13,690 nucleotides of DNA from RGIG9079 sp964567845 (GCA_964567845.1 CAZMOG010000053.1:1-13690); one strand, 5' to 3'. Counted from the stretch's first letter, positions 1-8,590 are shown. The notes: generated from the letters alone by a model not told the origin. Program-made: numbers and translations.

Positions 1-11
1 ATCAAATATAG

Positions 12-60
12 AAGAGGGTGACTCATCAGTCAAAAGACTTTTGAGTCACCCTCTTATTTT
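12..60. terminator. Hairpin terminator downstream of the M3 peptidase gene
   Basis: A perfect 14-bp inverted repeat (12-25 with 42-55) encloses a smaller AGTC-AAAA-GACT hairpin (28-39). It begins 8 bases beyond the stop codon of the minus-strand peptidase gene at 64. The tract after the stem on the plus strand is ATTTTATATT, and on the minus strand CTATATTTG, so neither side has a clean run of T. The position suggests it ends the mtaB-nhaA-peptidase transcript. It may also serve a plus-strand gene outside the window. Confidence 0.75.
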
Positions 61-63
61 ATA

Positions 64-2106
64 TTACCTCTCACCTTTCAACCCCTCTCTCTCCAACAAC
101 GCATCAACTGTAGGTTCGGAGCCACGGAAACGTTTATAAAGCACCATGGCATGTTCAGTGCCCCCTCGCTCCAAGACATTTTTACGGAAAGAGGCAGCCA
201 CCTGTGTATCGAAAATACCCCGCTCCTTAAATAGCGAAAAGGCATCGGCATCGAGAACCTCCGCCCATTTATAGCTGTAGTATCCAGCAGCGTAGCCTCC
301 TGCAAAGATATGGCTAAAGTCGGTACAGAAACAGGTTCCCGGAACGCTTGGCATCAGATTAGTCTTAGCCATGGCACGCTGCTCAAACTCAGAAACCTGG
401 CCTACAAAAGGTAAAGTTAATGTATGCCAAGCCATGTCAACAATTCCGAAACTTAGCTGACGGTCACACATATAACCACTTTGGAAATGTGCAGAACGTT
501 TAATTTTCTCAATCAACTCAGCCGGAAGTTTCTCTCCGGTTAGGTAATGAGCAGCCCAATCATCAAGCCACTCTTTCTCAAAGGCCCAATTCTCCATCAA
601 TTGCGATGGCAACTCCACAAAATCGCGCATAACATTGGTTCCCGACAAAGAGCCATATTTACACTTCGATAACATACCGTGAAGAGCATGACCAAACTCG
701 TGAAGAAAAGTTGTAACCTCTCCAAAGGTAAGAAGCGAAGGTTTCTCAGCCGTAGGTTTTGTAAAGTTCATCACCAACGAAACTATCGGACGAACATCCT
801 TACCATCTTTCATGTACTGGCCTCGATATTCTGTCATCCAGGCTCCACCATCCTTATTTGAACGAGGGAAAAAGTCCGTATATAGAACAGCCAGAAAAGT
901 TCCATCGGTATCGAACACATCAAATGCCTTAACATCGACATGATATAGTGGTAAATCAGTACGCTCTACAAAGCTTAAACCATAAAGTTTTGTAGCTAAA
1001 CCGAACACACCGTCAATCACCCTGTGCAGCTCGAAATATGGCCGAAGCATCTCGTCATCCAATGAGAATTTGGCCACCTTCAACTTATTGGAATAGTATG
1101 CCCAATCCCATTTCTGCAACTCATCGACAAAGCCCAGGCTTTTCGCAAAATCACAAACCTCTTGTTTATCACGCTCCGCTACCGGATGGCTTGCATTCAA
1201 TAATTCGTTAAGAAAGTTATTGACCTTTTCGGGATTTTCAGCCATTCTGCGCTCAAGAGCAAACTGTGCAAAACTCTCATATCCAAGCATTTTTGCTCGC
1301 TCCAGACGCAAATTCACAATCTCAGTAATAAGAGCCGTATTATCACGCTCATCATCGTGGAAACCAATAGAATTTCTTGCCTTAAAGAGCTTCTCGCGCA
1401 ACTCACGATTATCCGCATACTTCATAAAAGGCATAAAACTTGGTGCATGAAGCGTAAATACCCAACCATCAACTCCTCGCTCCTGAGCCTCGGCCGCTGC
1501 CATCTGAACAACTCCCTCTGGAAGCCCTGCCAAATCACACTTGTCCGTAACAGTCAAAGTAAAGGCATTGGTATCAGCCAAACTATTCTCGGAGAATTTA
1601 AGTGACAGAATTGAGAGACGCTCATTTATCTTCTTAAAACGTTCACGCTCCTCGCCCTGCAAATTTGAACCTCCGCGAACAAACATTGTCCAACTATTAT
1701 CGAGTAATTTTGCCTGCTCTAAATCCAATCCCTCGGCATGCTCCTTAACAAACTTTACTCGCTCAAAAAGTTTCTCGTTCATAGAGACGTACATTGAAAA
1801 GCGTGTCAGATCAGGCGATATTTGCTGTGCAATCTGCTGCATCTCGGTCGATGTACATGCCGAGTTCAGATTGAAAAATATGGTCGATACAGTATCGAGC
1901 AACTCCCCTGCATACTCAAGAGCCTCTATGGTATTTTCGAACGAGGGCTCATCGCTACTCTCAATTATGGCATTTACGTCGGCATAAGCCTTATCAAGCG
2001 CCACCTTAAAGGCCTCGCTAAAATCAGAACTTACAATTTCATTGAAACGAGGCACCTGACGATCAGTCACAAATGGTGCCAACAGGGAATTAACTCTTTG
2101 ACTCAT
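64..2106 (-). CDS. M3-family metallopeptidase (Dcp/OpdA-like oligopeptidase)
   Basis: Zinc oligopeptidase of 680 aa, close in length to E. coli peptidyl-dipeptidase Dcp and oligopeptidase A. The catalytic zinc motif HEFGH lies at residues 469-473, inside FLHEFGHALHG. The third zinc ligand is expected at E498 in DFVELPSQ, the usual M3A arrangement. A C-terminal Gly/Tyr-rich segment (FAGGYAAGYYSY) matches the substrate-binding end of the family. The N-terminus has no signal peptide or lipobox, so the enzyme should be cytoplasmic and degrade short peptides. The ATG follows the nhaA stop codon by 1 base, so the two genes are probably co-transcribed and may be translationally coupled. Sequence alone does not separate peptidyl-dipeptidase from endo-oligopeptidase activity, so no symbol is given. 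All key residues are present and the frame is intact. Confidence 0.95.
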   Translation of the reverse strand: MSQRVNSLLAPFVTDRQVPRFNEIVSSDFSEAFKVALDKAYADVNAIIESSDEPSFENTIEALEYAGELLDTVSTIFFNLNSACTSTEMQQIAQQISPDLTRFSMYVSMNEKLFERVKFVKEHAEGLDLEQAKLLDNSWTMFVRGGSNLQGEERERFKKINERLSILSLKFSENSLADTNAFTLTVTDKCDLAGLPEGVVQMAAAEAQERGVDGWVFTLHAPSFMPFMKYADNRELREKLFKARNSIGFHDDERDNTALITEIVNLRLERAKMLGYESFAQFALERRMAENPEKVNNFLNELLNASHPVAERDKQEVCDFAKSLGFVDELQKWDWAYYSNKLKVAKFSLDDEMLRPYFELHRVIDGVFGLATKLYGLSFVERTDLPLYHVDVKAFDVFDTDGTFLAVLYTDFFPRSNKDGGAWMTEYRGQYMKDGKDVRPIVSLVMNFTKPTAEKPSLLTFGEVTTFLHEFGHALHGMLSKCKYGSLSGTNVMRDFVELPSQLMENWAFEKEWLDDWAAHYLTGEKLPAELIEKIKRSAHFQSGYMCDRQLSFGIVDMAWHTLTLPFVGQVSEFEQRAMAKTNLMPSVPGTCFCTDFSHIFAGGYAAGYYSYKWAEVLDADAFSLFKERGIFDTQVAASFRKNVLERGGTEHAMVLYKRFRGSEPTVDALLEREGLKGER

Positions 2107-2107
2107 A

Positions 2108-3481
2108 TTAAGACGCTGTTTTTGGTAAAACTCTATTTAATACGTAATATCCAACTACTCCGGATATAATTGATCCACAAATAATTCCAAATTTAGCCAG
2201 ATTCAATACATCGGCACTGAACTCTCCATAAGAGAGGTTTGCAATAAAGAGTGAAACTGTAAATCCAATACCACCAAACATTGAAACTCCCAACAGGTTC
2301 TTCGCTGTCATTTGATGTGGAGTGTGTAACCAACCACTCTTGATTGAGAGCCATGTAAACGAGAAGATTCCTAGAGTCTTACCAATAAAGAGCGATATTG
2401 CTACCACCAATGGTATCCTTACCAAACTTCCCAACGACAAACCTCCTATGGCAACTCCAGCATTTGCAAATGCAAAAACCGGCATTACAAGCATATTGAT
2501 AATTGGCTGCATTGCCTTATCAATTCTCTGCAATGGGCTAATTACATGGTCGGCAGTACGCTCCATTTCAACAAGCATCTTAACCTCTTTTCGTGTCAAC
2601 ATCACAACCGAAATATGATCGGGCTTGTGATCAGGGAATTGTTTCAAAATATTTTTGACCTTGCTCACAACCAACGTAACATCCTCACGATTGTGGGCAG
2701 GAATCATAAACGCAACAAGAACTCCCGCTATGGTTGCATGAACTCCCCAATGCACAAATGTGTACCATGTCATAAATCCGAAGAAGATATAGAAAAACCA
2801 GTTGTAAATACGCATACGGCCACCAATAAAAAGGATTGTCAATGGTATCAGTGATAGCCAGAAGTAATGCCAATCCAAACCGGAGCTATAGCACAATGCA
2901 ATTACCAAAATACCCCCTATGTCATCGGCAACTGCCAATGTAGTCAAAAAAACCTTTAAACTTTTTGGTACTCTGCTACCCAACAGCGACAATACTCCCA
3001 ACGAGAAGGCAATATCGGTAGCCATTGGAATGGCGCAACCGCGAGTGATATATTCAGGATCCTTTGGTGCCAAAGCAAAGAATATCACCACAGGAATAAG
3101 CATTCCTCCTATTGCACCAATGATAGGCAAAAGGGCCTTCCTTAAAGAGTGTAACTCTCCCACCAATATTTCACGTTTAATCTCCAATCCCACCGAGAAG
3201 AAGAAGATTGTCATCAGGCCATCATTGATAAAGTCCAAAAAGGTCATAGGGCCATTATGCGAAGCTAACAAATTGTAATCACCAACAATTAACATTAATG
3301 GTTTAGCCAACAATTCATCATACCAACCCTTCAAAGGTGAATTAGCAATAATCAATGTTACTAAAGCAACAATCAATAAAATCACACCACCGTTTACGCG
3401 CTCCTGCCTATACTCCCATTCGGTGGCAAGCTCATCCCACTTGGACGAGACTCTCTCCCAAAATCGTTCAATTTTATTCAT
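2108..3481 (-). CDS. nhaA: Na+/H+ antiporter NhaA
   Basis: Inner-membrane secondary transporter of 457 aa that exchanges Na+ for protons in pH and sodium homeostasis. About 11-12 hydrophobic segments follow a charged N-terminal tail of roughly 30 residues. Family signatures are FFFSVGLEIKRE (about 93-104), MATDIAFSLGVL (D156, equivalent to E. coli D133) and the ion-binding pair D186-D187 in TLAVADDIGG. K368 in GKTLGI corresponds to the functionally important E. coli K300. The protein is longer than E. coli NhaA, mainly through an inserted charged stretch near residues 260-310 (NREDVTLVV to VEMERTADHV), a layout I believe is common in Bacteroidota. It lies 55 bases after mtaB; a weak -7-like box (TAATTTCG, 3521-3528) in that gap could give it its own transcript. 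It sits 1 base ahead of the peptidase gene. Confidence 0.97.
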   Translation of the reverse strand: MNKIERFWERVSSKWDELATEWEYRQERVNGGVILLIVALVTLIIANSPLKGWYDELLAKPLMLIVGDYNLLASHNGPMTFLDFINDGLMTIFFFSVGLEIKREILVGELHSLRKALLPIIGAIGGMLIPVVIFFALAPKDPEYITRGCAIPMATDIAFSLGVLSLLGSRVPKSLKVFLTTLAVADDIGGILVIALCYSSGLDWHYFWLSLIPLTILFIGGRMRIYNWFFYIFFGFMTWYTFVHWGVHATIAGVLVAFMIPAHNREDVTLVVSKVKNILKQFPDHKPDHISVVMLTRKEVKMLVEMERTADHVISPLQRIDKAMQPIINMLVMPVFAFANAGVAIGGLSLGSLVRIPLVVAISLFIGKTLGIFSFTWLSIKSGWLHTPHQMTAKNLLGVSMFGGIGFTVSLFIANLSYGEFSADVLNLAKFGIICGSIISGVVGYYVLNRVLPKTAS

Positions 3482-3536
3482 GGTTCGTTTGTGTATTGTG
3501 TAAAAAATCTTAAAACGGTGCGAAATTATAAAAAAA

Positions 3537-4832
3537 TCAAAGCAGGCTATCCTCGTCAGCAGAAAAATTTTCCTGAGTTAACTGTATGGAAACGACTGCA
3601 TTAACTAATGATTCTTCCCACAATGTAGCAACTTTCAAATAGTTATCGGTAAAACCATATATCATGCCACGACTCTCCTTACTTTCAAATAAAACAGGCC
3701 TTGTAGCACCTATATTTCTACGTTCAAATTCACACATTTTAACATTCGAAATCTCCAATAATCGCTCAACTCGCTTATGTTTTTCATGCTGGGGAACGAT
3801 AAAAGGTATCTCCAATGCCTTGGTTCCGCTACGCTCCGAATATGGGAAGACATGAAGTTTCGAAATATCCAGACTCTTTACGAACTCCAAGCTCTTTTCA
3901 AATAGCTCATCGGTTTCACCACGCATACCGGCAATAATATCAACTCCGATAAATGCCAAGGGCAAATATTTTCTAATTGTAGCAACCTTCTCAGCAAAGA
4001 GAGCCGTATCATAGCGGCGACGCATCAACTTTAAAACCTCGTCACTACCAGCCTGTAAAGGGATATGGAAATGAGGCATAAAGTGTTTAGATTCAGCTAT
4101 AAACTGAATTATCCGGTCTGTCAAAAGGTTTGGTTCTATTGAAGATATTCTGTAACGCTCAATATCATTGCGCGCATCCAGAACCTTCATCAAATCAAAT
4201 AAACTTTCTCCATTGGCAACACCGAATTCACCTGTATTCACTCCGGTAAGAATTATCTCTTTTACCCCCTTTGCCGCTAATTCATCCACATCGGCAATAA
4301 CCTGCTTGATTGTGGCACTACGACTCACTCCGCGGGCGTATGGAATTGTACAATAGCTACAAAAATAGTTGCACCCATCCTGAATTTTCAGGAATGATCT
4401 GGTCCTATCCCCATACGAGTATGCTCCATCAAACCCTTTAACCGAAAATATTTCACATCCATGACTTTCACGCTCAGGCAAATGCAGCTCCTGCAACCTA
4501 TCACACAGGTGCATCTTCTCCTTCGCTCCAACCACACACACCACACCATCCATTGCCATAAGCTCATCGGCACGTAATTGAGCATAACAACCAACCACCG
4601 CAATATTGGCCATTGGACTCTTTTTGTGTATATTTCGAATCATTTGGCGTGCCTTCTTCTCTGCCATATCGGTAACGCTGCAGGTATTTACAACTATCAA
4701 ATCGGGATGTTCATTTCTATTCACAGTAACAGCTCCCAGTCCCTCCAAATCTCTTCGAATTGACGATGTCTCTGAAAAATTCAACTTACAACCAAGTGTT
4801 TCAAATGCAACTCTGCAACCTTTTAACTCCAT
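3537..4832 (-). CDS. mtaB: tRNA t6A37 methylthiotransferase MtaB
   Basis: Radical-SAM methylthiotransferase of 431 aa. The family converts N6-threonylcarbamoyladenosine at tRNA position 37 to its 2-methylthio form. The N-terminal UPF0004 domain supplies three cluster cysteines: C15 (ETLGCKLN), C51 (VVNTCSVTD) and C82 (VVGCYAQ). The radical-SAM CxxxCxxC motif is C154, C158, C161 in DGCNYFCSYCTIPYARG. Later signatures include GVNTGEFG, FHIPLQAGSDEVLKLMRRRY and DIIAGMRGE. The C-terminal 60 residues are where a TRAM-like domain would sit, but it is weakly conserved. The signature set (GCKLN, TIPYARG) fits MtaB better than MiaB or RimO. The ATG at 4832 follows a good promoter by about 20 bases. 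It is the first gene of the mtaB-nhaA-peptidase block and diverges from lpxB. Confidence 0.96.
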   Translation of the reverse strand: MELKGCRVAFETLGCKLNFSETSSIRRDLEGLGAVTVNRNEHPDLIVVNTCSVTDMAEKKARQMIRNIHKKSPMANIAVVGCYAQLRADELMAMDGVVCVVGAKEKMHLCDRLQELHLPERESHGCEIFSVKGFDGAYSYGDRTRSFLKIQDGCNYFCSYCTIPYARGVSRSATIKQVIADVDELAAKGVKEIILTGVNTGEFGVANGESLFDLMKVLDARNDIERYRISSIEPNLLTDRIIQFIAESKHFMPHFHIPLQAGSDEVLKLMRRRYDTALFAEKVATIRKYLPLAFIGVDIIAGMRGETDELFEKSLEFVKSLDISKLHVFPYSERSGTKALEIPFIVPQHEKHKRVERLLEISNVKMCEFERRNIGATRPVLFESKESRGMIYGFTDNYLKVATLWEESLVNAVVSIQLTQENFSADEDSLL

Positions 4833-4858
4833 AAATACCTATTTTTCTTACTATGGAG

Positions 4859-4889
4859 CAAATTTAGCAATTTTCATTACCTTTGCAAA
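4859..4889 (-). promoter_or_regulatory. Bacteroidota-type promoter for mtaB
   Basis: On the minus strand a -33 TTTG (4889-4886) is followed after 19 bases by TAAATTTG (4866-4859). This is a full match to the known Bacteroidota primary sigma factor consensus TTTG-N19-21-TAnnTTTG. The expected transcription start is near 4853, giving a leader of about 20 bases before mtaB. The -33 element overlaps the -7 box of the divergent lpxB promoter in the palindrome TTTGCAAA (4882-4889). Confidence 0.65.
4878..4885 (+). promoter_or_regulatory. -7 box for lpxB, very close to its start codon
   Basis: TACCTTTG matches the TAnnTTTG consensus and ends 7 bases before the lpxB ATG. No TTTG is found 19-21 bases upstream, so only half of the promoter is visible. 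If used, transcription would begin at or just before the ATG, making the message leaderless or nearly so. Confidence 0.45.
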
Positions 4890-4892
4890 ACT

Positions 4893-6023
4893 ATGAAGTA
4901 CTATGTAATTGCGGGCGAGGCCTCGGGAGACCTGCACGCATCAAATTTGATAAAAGCATTAGCTGAGCAAGATAAGAGTGCGGAGTTTCGCGGTTGGGGA
5001 GGCGACCTTATGACACAGGCCGGCTGTAATGTTGTGCGCCACTACAAAGAGACCGCCATTATGGGCTTCATAACCGTACTTACCCACCTGAATGTCATTC
5101 AGCGGAACATCAAGGAGTGTTGCAAAGATCTTACCGAGTGGAGACCCGACGTTGTAATATTGGTCGATTACGGTGGTTTCAACATGCGTATTGCCAAATA
5201 CTGCAAAAGTGTGGGTATCAAGACATTCTACTACATTTCTCCCAAAATATGGGCATGGAATACCGGCCGAATCAAAAAGATTAAGGCAAGTGTCGATGCC
5301 ATGTATGCAATCTTCCCGTTCGAGGTTGATTTCTATAAGGAGCGAGGCTACAATAATGTTTTCTATGCAGGTAATCCGCTGACCGATGCTATTGCCAACC
5401 GTCCTGAGCCGGAATTGACATTCGAACAGTTCATTGCACGCCACAACTTGCCCAACAAGCCACTGGTATCCTTAGTGGCAGGAAGCAGAAAACAGGAACT
5501 TAAAAATATGCTTCCCAAAATGTTAGAGATGGTTCCTCTCTTCCCCGACTATCAATTTGTGATTGCAGGAGCGCCAAGTATGAGTGTTGAGGATTACAAA
5601 CCCTACTTCAAGGAGTTTGAATTGCCAATCATATTCGGTCAGACATACCAGATAGTCTCATTGAGCCGTGGAGCTTTGGTTACCTCGGGAACAGCCACAC
5701 TCGAAACCGCACTTCTTCATACGCCACAGGTTGTATGCTATAGCGGCGAGGGAGGAGCTCTTTACTATGCCCTATTCAAGATTTTCGTTAAGGTAAAATA
5801 CATTTCACTTGTCAACCTGATTATGAACAAATTGACAGTGGTTGAGCTGCTTATGCACAAATTAAACAAAAAGAATCTGTATCGTGAAACATGCAAGATA
5901 CTTAACGATGGAGAATTCCGCACAAACCAATTAAAAGAGTATAAAGAGCTTACAGAAAAAATGGGCGCCCCTGACGCCTCATCGCGTTTTGCCGCCCTTA
6001 TGCTAAAAGAGTTACGCAAGTAA
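4893..6023 (+). CDS. lpxB: Lipid-A-disaccharide synthase LpxB
   Basis: GT19-family glycosyltransferase of 376 aa. The family joins UDP-2,3-diacylglucosamine and lipid X to form the tetra-acylated disaccharide 1-phosphate in lipid A synthesis, at the cytoplasmic face of the inner membrane. The N-terminus MKYYVIAGEASGDLHAS is the typical LpxB opening and fixes the start. Further signatures are the DYGGFNMRIAK stretch (about 92-102), ISPKIWAW (115-122), YAGNPLTD (158-165), VAGSRKQEL (195-203) and TSGTATLETAL (264-274), the last in the UDP-sugar binding half. It shows that the organism makes lipid A and is therefore Gram-negative. It is monocistronic here: divergent from mtaB, and convergent with the propeller gene across 5 bases. 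The stop codon lies in the terminator stem. Confidence 0.97.
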   Translation: MKYYVIAGEASGDLHASNLIKALAEQDKSAEFRGWGGDLMTQAGCNVVRHYKETAIMGFITVLTHLNVIQRNIKECCKDLTEWRPDVVILVDYGGFNMRIAKYCKSVGIKTFYYISPKIWAWNTGRIKKIKASVDAMYAIFPFEVDFYKERGYNNVFYAGNPLTDAIANRPEPELTFEQFIARHNLPNKPLVSLVAGSRKQELKNMLPKMLEMVPLFPDYQFVIAGAPSMSVEDYKPYFKEFELPIIFGQTYQIVSLSRGALVTSGTATLETALLHTPQVVCYSGEGGALYYALFKIFVKVKYISLVNLIMNKLTVVELLMHKLNKKNLYRETCKILNDGEFRTNQLKEYKELTEKMGAPDASSRFAALMLKELRK

Positions 6024-6037
6024 CTCTTTTATTTTTT
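6005..6037. terminator. Bidirectional terminator between lpxB and the propeller gene
   Basis: A perfect 11-bp stem, AAAAGAGTTAC (6005-6015) with GTAACTCTTTT (6020-6030), is closed by a GCAA tetraloop. On the plus strand it is followed by ATTTTTTT, a classic intrinsic terminator for lpxB. The A-rich 5' side gives TTTT after the stem on the minus strand, so it can also end the propeller transcript. Both stop codons (lpxB TAA 6021-6023, propeller TAA 6031-6029) lie inside the structure. Confidence 0.85.
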
Positions 6038-7207
6038 TACGTAATATATTCCTATTATCGGATTATCATCCTCTTTCAGAGTTTTGCAAATATCACGCAA
6101 TTGAGAATGACCTTGCACAAAAGGAGAATCTTTCTCATTGATAAGTTCCATAGGCGATACTATACCCAGAAAACCATTATCAGTTGCACTCAAAAGCAAA
6201 TCAGGATAATACGACAACTGTGTCAATCTGTTACCGAGCAACCTTTTTGAGAAACGATTTGTCGATAAATCACCCATTATTGCATATACATCTTGATCCA
6301 AACCATTTATGTAGATACATACATGGTTTTTAGTAGCTGCCACCGACGATACTCCTAATGAATAATTCAACTTGAAAAAGGGGAAAGGATCAGACTCAAT
6401 ATCTATACTTTCTGTAATCTTTTTATAAACCTCGGGTGTTACCGGTTTTCTTACACCGTTTACACTATATTTAGGAACAACCTGATTATCTGAATTCAAC
6501 GTATAAACCGTGTCATATGCCGGCGAACATACCAACAACCTGTCAGCACCGACAATCGAGGATGTATTATTCTGAAATCTCAAATATTTCCAATCTCTTT
6601 GTTTCACAAAGGAATCAACAACACTCATATCCTTGCGCGACAACACATAGTATTTGTATTCAATATCGGGATAATCAGAATAGACCACCAGAAAATACTC
6701 ACTGTCAATAGGTCTGATATCGGCAATACACTCAGGTTTAAGTACTTTATACAGAGAATCAGACATAGGGAGTGTCTCTATATGCTCACCACTTAATGTA
6801 TAATGATACCAACTACCCGTATACAAATCCAGATTTGACAACCTACCTTGAACTGTATCTACATACCATACCCGGAGCGTTTGTGGCTCACCCGGAGCTC
6901 TTCCTCCGCTAATTTTATTGATATACTTACCATTGCGATCAAAAAGGTAAAGATTCAGTGCAAAGGCTTCATGAACGACAATAATCGAATCGGTTATCAC
7001 CACCTCATCAATACACTGTAAAAGAGCATTTTCATTGGTTTCCAATGGGATAAACTCGCAGCTATCCGGCTCGCCATTCGTTGCAAGAATATCGTCATCG
7101 GGCAACTCAGCAACATTGATAACAATGGTATTGTTGTTTTGTGGCGAGGGCTCACCTTTACACCCTACCAACAAAACAACAACCAATACTAACCAAAATT
7201 CTCTCAT
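6029..7207 (-). CDS. 6-bladed beta-propeller lipoprotein
   Basis: Predicted lipoprotein of 392 aa. The N-terminus MREFWLVLVVVLLVGC has a hydrophobic core and a lipobox ending at C16 (LVGC). The body carries features of the Bacteroidota 6-bladed beta-propeller (BF3164-like) family: the FIPLETNENALL strand about 35 residues after the lipid cysteine, LFDRNGKYINKIS, and a following GRAPGEPQ turn. The rest is beta-rich with no catalytic motif that I recognise. Proteins of this type are usually envelope-anchored; the binding partner is unknown. I chose the ATG at 7207 rather than the in-frame TTG at 7213, because it gives a standard signal sequence. It starts 9 bases after the stop codon of the TlpA-like gene, so the two form an operon. 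The ligand cannot be read from the sequence. Confidence 0.85.
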   Translation of the reverse strand: MREFWLVLVVVLLVGCKGEPSPQNNNTIVINVAELPDDDILATNGEPDSCEFIPLETNENALLQCIDEVVITDSIIVVHEAFALNLYLFDRNGKYINKISGGRAPGEPQTLRVWYVDTVQGRLSNLDLYTGSWYHYTLSGEHIETLPMSDSLYKVLKPECIADIRPIDSEYFLVVYSDYPDIEYKYYVLSRKDMSVVDSFVKQRDWKYLRFQNNTSSIVGADRLLVCSPAYDTVYTLNSDNQVVPKYSVNGVRKPVTPEVYKKITESIDIESDPFPFFKLNYSLGVSSVAATKNHVCIYINGLDQDVYAIMGDLSTNRFSKRLLGNRLTQLSYYPDLLLSATDNGFLGIVSPMELINEKDSPFVQGHSQLRDICKTLKEDDNPIIGIYYVKK

Positions 7208-7216
7208 ATTCAACTC

Positions 7217-8503
7217 TTACTTCGCAAAGTTCTCGGTACCCATGGGCTCTTTCGGAGCTCTCTTACCCGCCTCCTTCAAAAGGGCATCGATCTTCTCTGC
7301 CTCATGGAATGGAGCCTCGTACGGACGAAGAGCATTATAACGTACAACACCCTCGGCATCAATGATTACAACATGAGGAATACCGAACACACCATAGTTC
7401 TTATCGAAACATGAGCCCTCGCTAAACAACACCTTCCAAGTCATGTTGTTCTGCTTCATAAACTCCTTCATCAACTTATACTCCTCGTCGGGATTATTAC
7501 GGGTATCTACACTCTCCATACGTCCATCATCGAAACGGCGAACGTGTCTTCCCTGCAAACTTGTAACTCCAAGGATCTCTACATCATAGCCTTTGTAACG
7601 CTCTTGCAAAGCTCTGATATTCGGGAATGAACGGAAACAAGGTCCACACCATGTTGCCCAGAAATCAACAACTACAACCTTGCCCTTATATTCAGACAAT
7701 GGTTTTGTGTTCTTATCACTACTCCACAAAAACTTAATCTCGGGCGCTGTGCAATTCATCAACTCTCCTTTTGCAATAGCAGAATTCAAAAGAGTTTCGT
7801 AGTCCTTTCCGTATGAAATCATTGAGCCATCCTTCTCTGCCTCGCCTTGAGCCTGGAACTCCTTATTGCGCTCAATCAAAGCCAATCTCAAACTCTCTAA
7901 CTGCTCAGGAGTTACATTGGTATCGTTAATGGCAGTCTGGAAGATTCGCATTGCCTTATTCAAACCATTGTTATCCAACTTCGCAGCATTCGGTGTAACG
8001 GCATCCACCAATTTTCCCATTACAGAACTTTGCTCCATCTCACCGGTATATGTAATTCCTGCAATAAGTGCATCCTCGGCATAAACGGGATTTTGAATCA
8101 ACGCTGCAAACATTGGATGTTCAACCGCTTTTAATGCAGTTGCCTCTGCACTACCTTTAACGATAAATGAACATGCTAAAACTGCCGCTCTTGCTCCAAT
8201 TGTATCGTTCTGTGCAATATACTTCTGAAGTACCTCACCAATTGCCTGCTTCATTGTATTTGAACGGACAAAGGCACGATAATTTTTCATCATCGATAAC
8301 TGCTCAAAACTTAAATCCTGCAATTTGATTTCGCTTGAATCAAGTATTTGTGCAACCTGCTGCTCCATTTGTTCTTGCTGGATTGTAAAATTGCCAACAA
8401 CCTCCTGAATTGATTCATAAAAAGCAGTTGCTTGCTCATTGGTTACGGGCTTGACACACCCCACAACGGCCAACACCATTAACGAACAGATCAATCTTTT
8501 CAT
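7217..8503 (-). CDS. TlpA-like thioredoxin-fold lipoprotein with unrecognised helical N-terminal domain
   Basis: Predicted lipoprotein of 428 aa. A signal sequence and lipobox end at C16 (AVVGC). Residues about 20-240 look almost entirely alpha-helical and match no domain I recognise. Residues about 250-415 form a TlpA/AhpC-TSA thioredoxin domain: VVVVDFWATWCGPC with the redox pair C286 and C289, then LGVTSLQGR, and the cis-proline segment FGIPHVVIID. The expected role is thiol-disulfide exchange or reduction in the periplasm, tethered to a membrane. Additional cysteines (C6, C111, C251 and one in SEGSCFDKNYG) are present; C251 and the latter flank the thioredoxin core. It is first in a two-gene operon with the propeller lipoprotein. 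Its leader may be about 140 bases if the -7 box at 8650-8657 is used. Family is certain, substrate unknown. Confidence 0.9.
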   Translation of the reverse strand: MKRLICSLMVLAVVGCVKPVTNEQATAFYESIQEVVGNFTIQQEQMEQQVAQILDSSEIKLQDLSFEQLSMMKNYRAFVRSNTMKQAIGEVLQKYIAQNDTIGARAAVLACSFIVKGSAEATALKAVEHPMFAALIQNPVYAEDALIAGITYTGEMEQSSVMGKLVDAVTPNAAKLDNNGLNKAMRIFQTAINDTNVTPEQLESLRLALIERNKEFQAQGEAEKDGSMISYGKDYETLLNSAIAKGELMNCTAPEIKFLWSSDKNTKPLSEYKGKVVVVDFWATWCGPCFRSFPNIRALQERYKGYDVEILGVTSLQGRHVRRFDDGRMESVDTRNNPDEEYKLMKEFMKQNNMTWKVLFSEGSCFDKNYGVFGIPHVVIIDAEGVVRYNALRPYEAPFHEAEKIDALLKEAGKRAPKEPMGTENFAK

Positions 8504-8590
8504 CTTTTCTGATTTTAGTATCTACAATTATTCTTTATTTTTACCTTTCGGCATACTTTTTGCTGCTTAACCTTAGAGTATTCAAACTCT

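Noticed and set aside
1541..1987. 148-codon open frame on the plus strand opposite the M3 peptidase gene
   Set aside because: Shadow of a conserved gene: Ser/Arg-rich, low-complexity composition and no family resemblance.
4959..5444. 161-codon open frame opposite lpxB
   Set aside because: Antisense shadow within a conserved enzyme gene, with no promoter or domain.
7208..7213. TTG start two codons upstream of the propeller lipoprotein ATG
   Set aside because: The ATG at 7207 gives a complete signal sequence and is the more common start codon.
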